64,000 bases of DNA from Marinibaculum sp040216765 (GTDB lineage Bacteria > Pseudomonadota > Alphaproteobacteria > Ferrovibrionales > Ferrovibrionaceae): positions 124,001 through 188,000 of the forward strand of contig JAVJON010000015.1 in NCBI GenBank assembly GCA_040216765.1, read 5' to 3'. This document shows positions 16,686-25,251 of the stretch, piece after piece. The notes beneath the pieces were generated by a model, which had not been told where the DNA came from, did not search any database, and saw nothing but the letters and a program-made list of their open reading frames with translations. Both the position numbers and the translations under genes were made by a program. Every line of letters starts with the position of its first letter. The first letter of the stretch is position 1.

Positions 16686-18362
16686 TCAATCCACCCACAT
16701 GGCATCCCGCCGGCCATTGCAGGCATGCTCCCAGGCCGCCAGCAAACCGGTCTTGAGGCCGCGTGCAAGAACCTGCGGTTGGGTGAACGGCGCCGCCGCC
16801 AACCGCTCCCGCATCGAGAACCGCAGGCTGCGCAGGAAATCCGGCTGACCGGCAAGCATCACCGCAGTGTCGATATAGTCGGGAACCGTGGCGGAGACCA
16901 TGCTGCCGATCCCGGCCGCGCTGGCGGGCAGCAGGGCCGCTCGGCAGCAGGGCCGGTCGTCAACCACGTGGATCATGGTAGGCACGCCCATCCACAGGGC
17001 ATCGAAGGCCGTCACCCCCCCGGTCTGCGGGAACGGCTCGAGCGCAATGTCGGTCTCCCCGATATCCCTCAGGTACTCCGCCTCGGGCACAGCGCCCCCG
17101 AACGACAGGCGCCCGGCATCGATACCGCCGGCGGTAAAGAACCCGCGCAACCGGGCTGCGACCCCCGGATGGCTCACGTTGGAATTCTGAATCCGCAGAT
17201 GCGCGCCCGGCACCCTGCGTAGGATCTGCAGCCAGGCCTCCAGGCTTGCCTGCGTGATCTTCGACACCCGGTTGAACACGCCGAAGGTCACATGGCCCTT
17301 GCGCAGCAGCGGCGGCTCGACCAGCGCCGGCGCATGGCCCAGCGAGGGCACCGCGAACGAAGGCACGGGCAGGCGCACCAGGCACTCCGAATAGTGCCGC
17401 TCGCTGCCCACCGGCGAGATCAGCCCGTCCGTGAGCATATAGTCGATCCAGGGCACGCCAGAGGTGATTCCGCTGGAAATCCAGCCCATCTGCACCGCCG
17501 CCGGCCGGCGCCGCAAGGCGATGAACACCCGGCTGTTGCCGTGGCTCACGAGGTCCAGGATCATGTCGAAGCGCAGCGCCGCAAGGGCCTCAGCCAGGAC
17601 GTCCGGGTCCTCTGCCGACACCTCATGGACCTGCAGCCCGGCGAGGGTGTCGCGGATCGCCGCGCCGCCCCTGATCGACACCAGCGAAACGTCGATCTCG
17701 CCGCCATGGATATGCGGGAAGGCATCGAAGGTCCGGTTGAACGAGGCGTGATTGCGCAAATCCCGCACCAGGACGCCCAGCCGCAACGGCCGCCCGGCAA
17801 AGGGCTGCGGCGGGCCGCTCAGCTGGCGCACCGGCGGCTGCGCGCTCCACCAGGCCAGATGGTCCGCCAGATGGGGCCGGGGATCCATGTCGCTGAACTC
17901 CCGCATGGTGAACAGCAGGGAACGCAACGGCGCCGATTGCGGCAGGGTCAGCAGGCGGGTCCGCAACTCCTGCTTGGCCTCCTCGTGCTGGCCGTGCTGG
18001 ATCAGGAAGTCCGCCCATGCCGCCTCCCCGGAAAGGTCCTGGTATCCCGCGGCGACAGCCTGGATGTGAAAGCGCCGGGCGCTCGCCAGGTCGCCGAGCT
18101 GCAGCATCGCGATCGACATGTTCCGCAGGATGGCCGGCACCGCCACATGGTCGCCCTGCGCCAGGAAGGTGCGGTAGAGCGCAACCGCCGCCGCGATCTC
18201 GCCCTGCTCGTGCAGTTCGCTCGCCGGGCGAAGTACCTCGACCGCCAGGCCATGGGCCACATAGCGATCCAGCAGGTCCTGCGCCTCCGCCCGGCCGGAG
18301 GCGATGGCCCGGGCGGCCTCGACGATGCTGGCCCGCAATTCTTCGACGGTATATGTCGTCAT
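16686..18362 (-). CDS. Divergent GT41-like glycosyltransferase, subgroup B
   Basis: I start this gene at the ATG ending at 18362 (MTTYTVEELRASIVEA), giving 558 residues; upstream in-frame starts add an arginine- and proline-rich stretch with no protein character. Residues about 1-190 are TPR-like helices and about 193-550 are GT41-like. LVRDLRNHASFNR keeps the histidine (His205) and FGVFNRVSK the lysine (Lys368). The donor loop is TGGVTAFDALWMG followed by VVDDRPCCR, as in the 12897-14597 protein. The 108-bp gap to the next minus-strand GT41 gene allows co-transcription. Target and donor unknown. Confidence 0.8.
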   Translation of the reverse strand: MTTYTVEELRASIVEAARAIASGRAEAQDLLDRYVAHGLAVEVLRPASELHEQGEIAAAVALYRTFLAQGDHVAVPAILRNMSIAMLQLGDLASARRFHIQAVAAGYQDLSGEAAWADFLIQHGQHEEAKQELRTRLLTLPQSAPLRSLLFTMREFSDMDPRPHLADHLAWWSAQPPVRQLSGPPQPFAGRPLRLGVLVRDLRNHASFNRTFDAFPHIHGGEIDVSLVSIRGGAAIRDTLAGLQVHEVSAEDPDVLAEALAALRFDMILDLVSHGNSRVFIALRRRPAAVQMGWISSGITSGVPWIDYMLTDGLISPVGSERHYSECLVRLPVPSFAVPSLGHAPALVEPPLLRKGHVTFGVFNRVSKITQASLEAWLQILRRVPGAHLRIQNSNVSHPGVAARLRGFFTAGGIDAGRLSFGGAVPEAEYLRDIGETDIALEPFPQTGGVTAFDALWMGVPTMIHVVDDRPCCRAALLPASAAGIGSMVSATVPDYIDTAVMLAGQPDFLRSLRFSMRERLAAAPFTQPQVLARGLKTGLLAAWEHACNGRRDAMWVD

Positions 18363-18740
18363 GGCACCTGAGCAGTGGGGAAGGGCTGCGCCGCGGCCAG
18401 GGCCGCCGCAAATCAACGGATTACACCGGTTGCCATGGCCCGGCACGGGCCGCAACCGCATTTCGCCCGCCGGTGCCGGCCGCCGCTGCAATTTGGCGAC
18501 TGGATTCCGGGGGCGCATTGGTGGTAGCAGTGCCCAACCGGCGCAACCGGCCCGCGGGGCAGGTGCGTCTTATACCCTCCGGTCTACCGTCCCTTCCAGG
18601 CCGGCGCCGTCCCGGCGGTCGCACCGGGTTCCCCGGCAGCTCCGCGTCCGCCCCGCCCGGGTGGCGGCGGGATATCGCTGGGGCGCCCCGCGACGCCGCC
18701 GCCGGGGGCATTGGCCGTCCGACCGTGGAGCAAACAGCGC
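18363..18740. other. Divergent intergenic region (378 bp), no gene seen
   Basis: This separates the leftward GT41-like gene from the rightward ThDP-enzyme operon. It is GC-rich with only short frames. Both operons should be promoted from here, but I did not find a -35/-10 pair good enough to annotate. GTGGAG at 18725-18730 is the likely ribosome-binding site of the rightward operon. Confidence 0.5.
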
Positions 18741-20531
18741 ATGAAGCTGTCCGACTATATCATCGAGTTCCTGCACCAGCAGGAGGTCCGTCACCTGTTC
18801 GCGATCACCGGCGGCGCCTCGATCCACATGATCCATTCCGCCGGCGAGAGCAACACCGTCAGCTATGTCTGCCCGCATCACGAGCAGGGTGCGGCGATGG
18901 CGGCCGACGCCTATGCGCGGGTCACCGGGCGGATCGGCGCGGCCGCGGCGACGTCCGGCCCGGGCGCCACCAACCTGATCACCGGGATCTGCTGCTCCTG
19001 GTTCGATTCCGTGCCGGTCCTCTACCTGACCGGCCAGGTCGCCACCTTCCGTTTCCGGGACACCACCGGCGTCCGGCAGATGGGCTTCCAGGAAACCCAG
19101 ATCGTCGAGATGGTCACCCCGGTCACCAAATACGCCGTGCTGGTCACCGACCCGGAGCAGATCCGCTACGAGCTGGAAAAGGCAGTCTGGCATGCCTATC
19201 ACGGCCGCCCCGGGCCGGTCCTGGTCGATATCCCCGACGACCTGCAGCGCGCGGAGGTGGATCCCGAGAAGCTGAAGGGCTTCACCCCGCCGAAGGACAT
19301 GTCCAAGCCGGACGAGACCGGCCTGGAAAAGCAGGTGCAGCAGCTGATCGCCATGCTGCAGAAGGCCGAGCGGCCGGTCCTGGTGCCGGGCTGGGGCGTC
19401 CGCCTGGCCGGCGTGATCGACGAGGTGAAGGCCATCGCGCGCACCCTGCAGATCCCGATCTGCCCGAGCTGGGCGATGCGCGACGCGTTCGACGACGACG
19501 ACCCGCTGCTGGTCGGCGGCTTCGGCACGCACGGCACGCGCTATGGCAATTTCGCCGTGCAGAACGCCGACTTCGTCCTGTCCATCGGCGCCCGCCTCTC
19601 CACCCGCGAGACCGGCAGCCCGACCGCCTCCTGGGCCCGCGGCGCGGCGACGGTGATCGTCGACATCGATCCGACGGAACTCGCCAAGTTCCCGCATTTC
19701 GGCAAGCCGATCGACCTGCCGATCCCGGCGGATGCGCGGCAGTTCGTCGAGAAGCTGATGCCCTATCTCGACGAGATCCGCTTTCCCGCACGGGATGCCT
19801 GGATGATGCGGATCCGCGACTGGAAGGCCCGCTATCCGGTCTGCCTGCCGGAGTTCTTCGCCGAGGAGACGGTCAATCCCTACGTCTTCGTGAAGCGCCT
19901 GGCCGAGGCGGCCAGCCATGACGCCCTGATCTTCTCCGACACCGGCTGCGCCCTTGCCTGGATGATGCAGGCCTTCGAGTTCCACGGCACGCAGCGCTTC
20001 TTCCATGCCTTCAACAACACGCCGATGGGCTATGCCCTGCCGGCGGCGATCGGCGGCGCCTTCGCCGCGCCCGGCCGCCAGAACCTCTGCCTCGCCGGCG
20101 ATGGCAGCGCGATGCTGAACATCCAGGAGCTGGCGACGATCCGCCGCCACGACCTGCCGGTGAAGATGTTCCTGATCAACAATAACGGCTTCAGCATGGT
20201 GCAGCAGACGCAGGAGCAGTGGCTGGACGGGAAGTACTATGCCAGCTCGGTCGAAGGCGGGCTGGGCTTTCCGGATTTCCCCGCGCTGGCGGAGAGCTTC
20301 GGCATCCCGGCGCTGACCCTGGAGCGCAATGCCGATATCGAGGGCGTGATCGCCGAAATGTTCGACCGCCCCGGCCCCCTGCTCTGCGACGTGCGGGTTC
20401 CGCAGGCGCACCGGGTGGTGCCGCAATGCAAGTACGGCCGCCCGATCGAGGATTCCGAGCCGCTGCTGAGCCGGCAGGAATTCCTGGCCAACATGATCGT
20501 GCCCCCGATGAAGGCCTCCCTCAATGACTGA
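18741..20531 (+). CDS. Thiamine diphosphate-dependent acetolactate-synthase-like enzyme
   Basis: Starting at ATG 18741 (MKLSDYIIEFLHQ, with GGAG ten bases upstream) gives 596 residues with the three-domain layout of the acetolactate synthase/pyruvate decarboxylase family. The N-terminal Pyr domain has the catalytic glutamate in PHHEQGAAMAADAYAR and GPGATNLITGI. The central domain follows, then the C-terminal PP domain with the ThDP/Mg motif GDGSAMLN...NNNG. The genomic setting (FkbM methyltransferase, SDR, PseC-like aminotransferase, GT41) argues against branched-chain amino acid synthesis. One precedent is YerE, an ALS-like flavoenzyme that adds a two-carbon branch from pyruvate to a keto sugar in yersiniose synthesis; a similar role here is inference. 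Confidence 0.85.
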   Translation: MKLSDYIIEFLHQQEVRHLFAITGGASIHMIHSAGESNTVSYVCPHHEQGAAMAADAYARVTGRIGAAAATSGPGATNLITGICCSWFDSVPVLYLTGQVATFRFRDTTGVRQMGFQETQIVEMVTPVTKYAVLVTDPEQIRYELEKAVWHAYHGRPGPVLVDIPDDLQRAEVDPEKLKGFTPPKDMSKPDETGLEKQVQQLIAMLQKAERPVLVPGWGVRLAGVIDEVKAIARTLQIPICPSWAMRDAFDDDDPLLVGGFGTHGTRYGNFAVQNADFVLSIGARLSTRETGSPTASWARGAATVIVDIDPTELAKFPHFGKPIDLPIPADARQFVEKLMPYLDEIRFPARDAWMMRIRDWKARYPVCLPEFFAEETVNPYVFVKRLAEAASHDALIFSDTGCALAWMMQAFEFHGTQRFFHAFNNTPMGYALPAAIGGAFAAPGRQNLCLAGDGSAMLNIQELATIRRHDLPVKMFLINNNGFSMVQQTQEQWLDGKYYASSVEGGLGFPDFPALAESFGIPALTLERNADIEGVIAEMFDRPGPLLCDVRVPQAHRVVPQCKYGRPIEDSEPLLSRQEFLANMIVPPMKASLND

Positions 20532-21411
20532 GCCAGCTGCCGCCGCGACCCCCGCCGCATCCGAGGACAGCCTCGACCTGATCTTCGCCAGCCTGCCGGA
20601 CACGCGCAGCCAGCATTCCCCCTACACGCCGCTGCATCGCCTGCTGAAGCGGGTGGCGCGACAGGAGATCGAGCGCCGCTTCGCCGATACCGGCCACACG
20701 GCCCGGCCATTCGGCCCGTTCGGCGAGCTGCGCTTCCCCTATCACGCGATGGGCAGCATCGATTCGCTGAACCTGTTCGACTACAACGAACTGATGATCT
20801 TCGCCTTCTACGACCGCAATCGCGGCCGTTATGCGAAGGCGCTGGACCTGGGCGCCAATCTGGGACTGCACAGCATCATGCTGTCGCGCTGCTTCGCGGA
20901 GGTGCGCAGCTTCGAGCCCGACCCGGTGCATTACGAGCTGCTGACGGCGAACCTGGCGCGCAACGGCTGCGGCAACGTCGCCGCGATCCGCGCCGCCGCC
21001 TCGATCCAGGATGGCGAGGCGGAGTTCGTGCGGGTGAAGGGCAATACCACCGGCAGCCACCTGGCCGGCGCCAAGAAGAACCCCTATGGCGAACTCGACC
21101 GTTTCACTGTCGAGGTGCGCGACGTGACGGCGGAGATCGCCTGGGCCGACCTGGTGAAACTCGATATCGAGGGGCATGAGGGCGAGCTGATCACCGGCAT
21201 CGATGCCGGCATCTGGGCCGGGGTCGATGCCATCGTCGAGATCGGCACGCCGGAGAATGCCGAACGTGTCTTCGCCCATTTCGACGGCACCCCGGTGCGC
21301 CTGTACAGCCAGCATCTCGGCTGGAACCGGGTGGAGGCCGCCGCGCAGATGCCGACCAGCCACCGCGACGGATCCCTCTTCATGACGACCGGCGACGGCG
21401 TGCCCTGGTGA
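20524..21411 (+). CDS. FkbM-family SAM-dependent methyltransferase
   Basis: The 295-residue protein has the FkbM-family core: ALDLGANLGLHSIMLSRCF (SAM-binding motif I), RSFEPDPVHYELLTANLARN (acidic ribose-binding position) and LVKLDIEGHEGELITG. These enzymes usually O-methylate sugars of LPS, glycoproteins or secondary metabolites. Its ATG overlaps the ThDP-enzyme stop (ATGACTGA, 20524-20531), so translation is coupled. A methylated product sugar is therefore plausible. Confidence 0.87.
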   Translation: MTEPAAAATPAASEDSLDLIFASLPDTRSQHSPYTPLHRLLKRVARQEIERRFADTGHTARPFGPFGELRFPYHAMGSIDSLNLFDYNELMIFAFYDRNRGRYAKALDLGANLGLHSIMLSRCFAEVRSFEPDPVHYELLTANLARNGCGNVAAIRAAASIQDGEAEFVRVKGNTTGSHLAGAKKNPYGELDRFTVEVRDVTAEIAWADLVKLDIEGHEGELITGIDAGIWAGVDAIVEIGTPENAERVFAHFDGTPVRLYSQHLGWNRVEAAAQMPTSHRDGSLFMTTGDGVPW

Positions 21412-22280
21412 CGGACGGACGGGTGACGGAGGGGACCGGAGATCCCGCGCCCGGCACGCCGGGCAGCGTCCTGATCCTCGGGATTTCCGCCGATATCGGG
21501 CGGGAACTGGCGCTGCGCTACCTGCAGGATGGCGCCTCGGTCATCGGCACCTACCGCAACAGCGCCCATCTGGGGGAACTGGCGGCCCATCCCCGCGCCA
21601 CCCTGCTGCCCTGCGACCTGGCGGAGCCGGCCTCGATCGCCGCGGCGGCGGGCCGGATCGCCGCGCTGCGCCCGGCCTGGGACCTGCTGGTCGGCATCGC
21701 CGGCACGATGGAGCCGATCGGGCCGTTCCTGGATCTCGACATGGATGCCTGGGAGCGCAACCTGCGGATCAACTGCTTCGGCCAGCTGCGCTTCCTGCAG
21801 GCGGTCTATCCGCAGCGCCGGCCGGATGCCACGGCGCATGTCATGTTCTCCGCCGGCGGCGGCACCAACAATCCCTTCACCAACTATTCCGCCTATTGCC
21901 TGTCGAAGATCCTGCTGATCAAGATGTGCGAGCTGCTGGACGACGAGGTGCCGGACATCAACGCCTTCATCATCGGTCCCGGCTTCGTGCAGACCAAGAT
22001 CCACCGCGAGACCCTGGCCGCCGGCGCGCGCGCGGGCGAGGGCCTGGGCAAGACCGAGGCCTTCCTGCAGACCGAGGGCACCTCGTTCGACGACATTCAT
22101 GCCCATATCGCCTGGTGCATGGCGGCGGGCCGGGCGCTGGCGGGCGGGCGGAACTTCTCCACGGTGCACGATCCCTGGCGGGACGGCTCCGCCGCCCTGC
22201 GCGAGGCGCTGGCCGCCGACCCGAACCTGTTCAAGCTGCGCCGCATGGCCGCCGCGCCGCCAGCCGCCGCAAAGGGCTGA
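21408..22280 (+). CDS. Short-chain dehydrogenase/reductase (SDR)
   Basis: The 290-residue protein begins with GTG in a GTGA overlap with the preceding stop. The nucleotide-binding glycine motif is VLILGISADIGRELALRY, the catalytic YxxxK is YCLSK with the upstream serine in MFSAGGG, and PGFVQTKIH follows as in classical SDRs. It probably reduces or oxidises a keto group on the sugar intermediate made by the neighbouring enzymes. If the ThDP enzyme adds an acetyl branch, an SDR reducing the branch ketone would parallel YerF; this is inference. Confidence 0.83.
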   Translation: MTDGRVTEGTGDPAPGTPGSVLILGISADIGRELALRYLQDGASVIGTYRNSAHLGELAAHPRATLLPCDLAEPASIAAAAGRIAALRPAWDLLVGIAGTMEPIGPFLDLDMDAWERNLRINCFGQLRFLQAVYPQRRPDATAHVMFSAGGGTNNPFTNYSAYCLSKILLIKMCELLDDEVPDINAFIIGPGFVQTKIHRETLAAGARAGEGLGKTEAFLQTEGTSFDDIHAHIAWCMAAGRALAGGRNFSTVHDPWRDGSAALREALAADPNLFKLRRMAAAPPAAAKG

Positions 22281-22287
22281 CCCGGCG

Positions 22288-23526
22288 ATGGCCGGTCCCG
22301 ATCCTGGCACCCCGCCGCCCTTCCTGCCCTATGCCCGGCAGACCGTCACCCAGGCGGACCTGGATGCCGTCGCCGAGGCGCTGCGCTCGGACTGGCTGAC
22401 CACCGGCCCGGCGGTGGACCGGTTCGAGGGCGACCTGGCCCTGGCCTGCGGCGCGTCGCAGGCGGTCGCCTGTGCGAACGGCACGGCGGCGCTGCACCTG
22501 GCCGCGCTGGGCCTCGGCCTCGGCCCCGGCGATGCCGCGATCGTGCCGGCGATCACCTTCATGGCGACCGCCAACGCAATCTGCATGGCCGGCGCCACCC
22601 CGGTCTTCGCGGATGTCGATGCCGATACCGGCCTGATGACCCCGGCCCATGCCGCGCGCGCGGCGGACCGCGCGGCCGCGGCGGGGCTGCGGGTTGCGGC
22701 GCTGGTGCCGGTGCATCTGGCGGGCCAGTGCCTGGCACCGGAGCGGATGCAGGCACTGGCCGGCGACCGCGGTGCCGTGGTGCTGGAGGATGCCTGCCAT
22801 GCCCTGGGCGCCAGCTATCGGCGCAGCGACGGCGGCACGGTGCCGGTCGGCGCCTGTCGCGACAGCCTGGCCGCCACCTTTTCCTTCCATCCGGCGAAAA
22901 CCGTGGCCTGCGGCGAGGGCGGGGCGATCCTCACCAACGATGCGGGCCTGGCGGCACGGCTGCGGCGCCTGCGTGCCCATGGCATCGAGCGCGACCCCGC
23001 CCGCTTCGCGCAGCCGGAGCTGGGGCTGGCGCCGGACGGCCGCGCCAATCCCTGGTATCACGAGATGGCGGAGCTGGGCTGGAACTACCGGCTCAGCGAC
23101 ATCCATGCCGCGCTCGGCCGCAGCCAGCTCGCCCGGCTGCCGGACATGGTGGCGGAGCGCCGGCGCCTGGCGGCCCTGTACGATGCCGCCCTGGCGCCCT
23201 TCGGCAACCTGCTGCAGGCGATCGGGCGGGCGCCGGGCTGCGACCCGGCCTGGCATATCTATCCCGTGCTGGTGGATTTCGCCGCGTGCGGCGTCGACCG
23301 CGGCACCGCGATGCGCCGCCTGCAGGCCGCCGGCATCGGCAGCCAGGTGCATTACATCCCGGTGCCCTGGCAGCCCTGGCATCGCGGCCGCGCCGCGGCG
23401 CCGGACCTGCCGGGGGCGGCGGCCTGGTACCGGCGCACCCTGTCGCTGCCGTTCTATCCCGGCCTGGGCGCGGCGGATGTCGCGCGGGTCGCAGCCGCCC
23501 TGTCCGATGCCCTCGGGGCCGCCTAG
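22288..23526 (+). CDS. PseC-like DegT-family sugar-nucleotide aminotransferase
   Basis: From ATG 22288 the product is 412 residues. The N-terminus FLPYARQTVTQADLDAVAEA and SDWLTTGPAVDRFE match the PseC/DegT family closely, the latter being the PseC-type signature. The PLP lysine is Lys204 in SFHPAKTVACGEGG, and NYRLSDIHAALG and HYIPVPWQPW are further family landmarks. PseC aminates a UDP-4-keto-6-deoxy-AltNAc on the way to pseudaminic acid, a flagellin glycan. Here the flanking ThDP enzyme and methyltransferase suggest a different final amino sugar. Seven bases separate it from the SDR stop. Confidence 0.87.
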   Translation: MAGPDPGTPPPFLPYARQTVTQADLDAVAEALRSDWLTTGPAVDRFEGDLALACGASQAVACANGTAALHLAALGLGLGPGDAAIVPAITFMATANAICMAGATPVFADVDADTGLMTPAHAARAADRAAAAGLRVAALVPVHLAGQCLAPERMQALAGDRGAVVLEDACHALGASYRRSDGGTVPVGACRDSLAATFSFHPAKTVACGEGGAILTNDAGLAARLRRLRAHGIERDPARFAQPELGLAPDGRANPWYHEMAELGWNYRLSDIHAALGRSQLARLPDMVAERRRLAALYDAALAPFGNLLQAIGRAPGCDPAWHIYPVLVDFAACGVDRGTAMRRLQAAGIGSQVHYIPVPWQPWHRGRAAAPDLPGAAAWYRRTLSLPFYPGLGAADVARVAAALSDALGAA

Positions 23527-23538
23527 GGCGATACCGCC

Positions 23539-25236
23539 ATGGCCGATCCGCAACCCATGATCGACGCCGCCGGCGCGGCGCTGCAGCGCGGCGACCGCGC
23601 CGCCGCGGAGGCCGCGCTGCGTCAGGCGCTGGCGGCGGAGCCGCGCAACGCCGTCGCCCTGGTCGGGCTGGCGGACCTGCTGCGGGACGAACTGCTGACC
23701 CAGGGCCTGTCGGCGGTGCAGGAGGCGGTGGCGCTCTATCGCCAGGCGGTGCGCCTGCAGCCGCAGGACCTGCCGGTGCTGAACAATCTGGGCCTGGCGC
23801 TGCGCGAGGCCGGGCAGCTCGACGAGGCGATCGAGGCGTTCGAATCCGCGTTGCGCCTGGCGCCCGACCATCCGGCGATCCTGTGCAACATGGGCGCCGC
23901 GCTGATGGCTGCCGGCCTGCCGGCCGAGGCGCAGCCGCTGCTTGCCCGCGCGGCGGCGGAGGCGCCGCTCGACCGGCGCATCAACTCCGTCTACCTGTTC
24001 AGCCTCTGCCAGCTCTCCACCGCCGGGGCGAAGGAGGTCGTGGCCGCCCATTGCGCCTGGGGCGAGCGCGTGGGGGACGAGGCGGCGCAGCGGCGCCGGA
24101 TCCCCGCCAACAGCCGGGATCCGGACCGGCGGATCCGGGTCGGCTATGTCTCGCCGGACTTCCGGCGCCACTCCGTCAGCGGCTTCATGGAAGGTGTCAT
24201 CGGTGCCCATGACCGCGATGCGGTCGAGGTCATCTGCTATGCGCAGGTGGCGGTCCCGGACGAGGCGACGGCACGCTGGCAGAAGCTCGCCGACCGCTTC
24301 GTCTTCGTCCACCGGATGGACGATTCCGCGCTGGTGGAGCGGATCCGGCAGGACGAAATCGACATCCTGGTCGACCTGGCGGGGCATACCGCCAACACCC
24401 GGATCGGCGCCTTCCCGGAACATCCCGCGCCGATCCAGGTGGAACATCCGATCGGCTATGCCCATACCACCGGGCTGACCGCGATCGACTACATGCTGAC
24501 CAACACCTGGCTCAGCCCGCCGGGGTCGGACGCCATGTACAGCGAACACCTATTCTACCTGGACGGGCCGATCGCCAGCTTCACGCCGGTGGCCTACATG
24601 CCCGAGGTCTGCCCCACGCCGCACCTGCGCAACCGGCATGTCCGGTTCGGCTGCCTCAGCCGGGCGGTGAAGATCACCGAGGCCACCCTGGCCGCCTGGG
24701 GCCGCATCCTGCGGGCGGTGCCCGGGTCGGTGCTGGCGCTGAACTACCGCGACTTCGCGGCCGACGGCCGCGCACGGCGGCGGGTGCTGGACGGGCTGGC
24801 CCCCTATCAGGTCGGCCCGGACCGGGTGGATTTCACCTTCACCCTGCAGCACCCGCATACCCTGGCCTATTACCACTCCCTCGACATCTACCTGGACACC
24901 TTTCCGAATGTCGGCGGCACCACCACCTGCGAGGCCCTGTACCTGGGGGTGCCGGTGGTCATGCTGGCGGGGGAGACGCCGATCCGCCGGGTCGGTGCGG
25001 CCTGGCTCGGCCCGGTCGGGCTGCAGGACCTGATCGCGGAGACTGCGGACGATTATGTCCAGACCGCCGTGGCGCTGGCCCTCGATTCCGGGCGCCTGCG
25101 CCGCCTGCGCGGCGAGCTGCGGCCGCGCTTCGTGGCGGCCTTCGGCAACCACCGCGCCATCGCGGCGGATTACGAACGGGCCTATCGCCGGATGTGGCGG
25201 GCCTGGGTCCAGGGCATGCAGGCGGCCGGGCTCTAG
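23539..25236 (+). CDS. TPR-containing O-GlcNAc-transferase-like (GT41) glycosyltransferase
   Basis: The 565-residue product has TPR units at about residues 1-150 and a GT41 region at about 197-560. It shows GYVSPDFRRH (His211), GHTANTRIGAFPEHPAPIQ, FGCLSRAVK (Lys378) and NVGGTTTCEALYLG. It is the last gene of the ThDP-FkbM-SDR-aminotransferase operon, only 12 bp after the aminotransferase. It is therefore the obvious transferase for the sugar that operon makes. The shorter TPR array than in the other paralogs implies a different acceptor. Confidence 0.87.
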   Translation: MADPQPMIDAAGAALQRGDRAAAEAALRQALAAEPRNAVALVGLADLLRDELLTQGLSAVQEAVALYRQAVRLQPQDLPVLNNLGLALREAGQLDEAIEAFESALRLAPDHPAILCNMGAALMAAGLPAEAQPLLARAAAEAPLDRRINSVYLFSLCQLSTAGAKEVVAAHCAWGERVGDEAAQRRRIPANSRDPDRRIRVGYVSPDFRRHSVSGFMEGVIGAHDRDAVEVICYAQVAVPDEATARWQKLADRFVFVHRMDDSALVERIRQDEIDILVDLAGHTANTRIGAFPEHPAPIQVEHPIGYAHTTGLTAIDYMLTNTWLSPPGSDAMYSEHLFYLDGPIASFTPVAYMPEVCPTPHLRNRHVRFGCLSRAVKITEATLAAWGRILRAVPGSVLALNYRDFAADGRARRRVLDGLAPYQVGPDRVDFTFTLQHPHTLAYYHSLDIYLDTFPNVGGTTTCEALYLGVPVVMLAGETPIRRVGAAWLGPVGLQDLIAETADDYVQTAVALALDSGRLRRLRGELRPRFVAAFGNHRAIAADYERAYRRMWRAWVQGMQAAGL

Positions 25237-25251
25237 CCGCCCATGCCCGTG

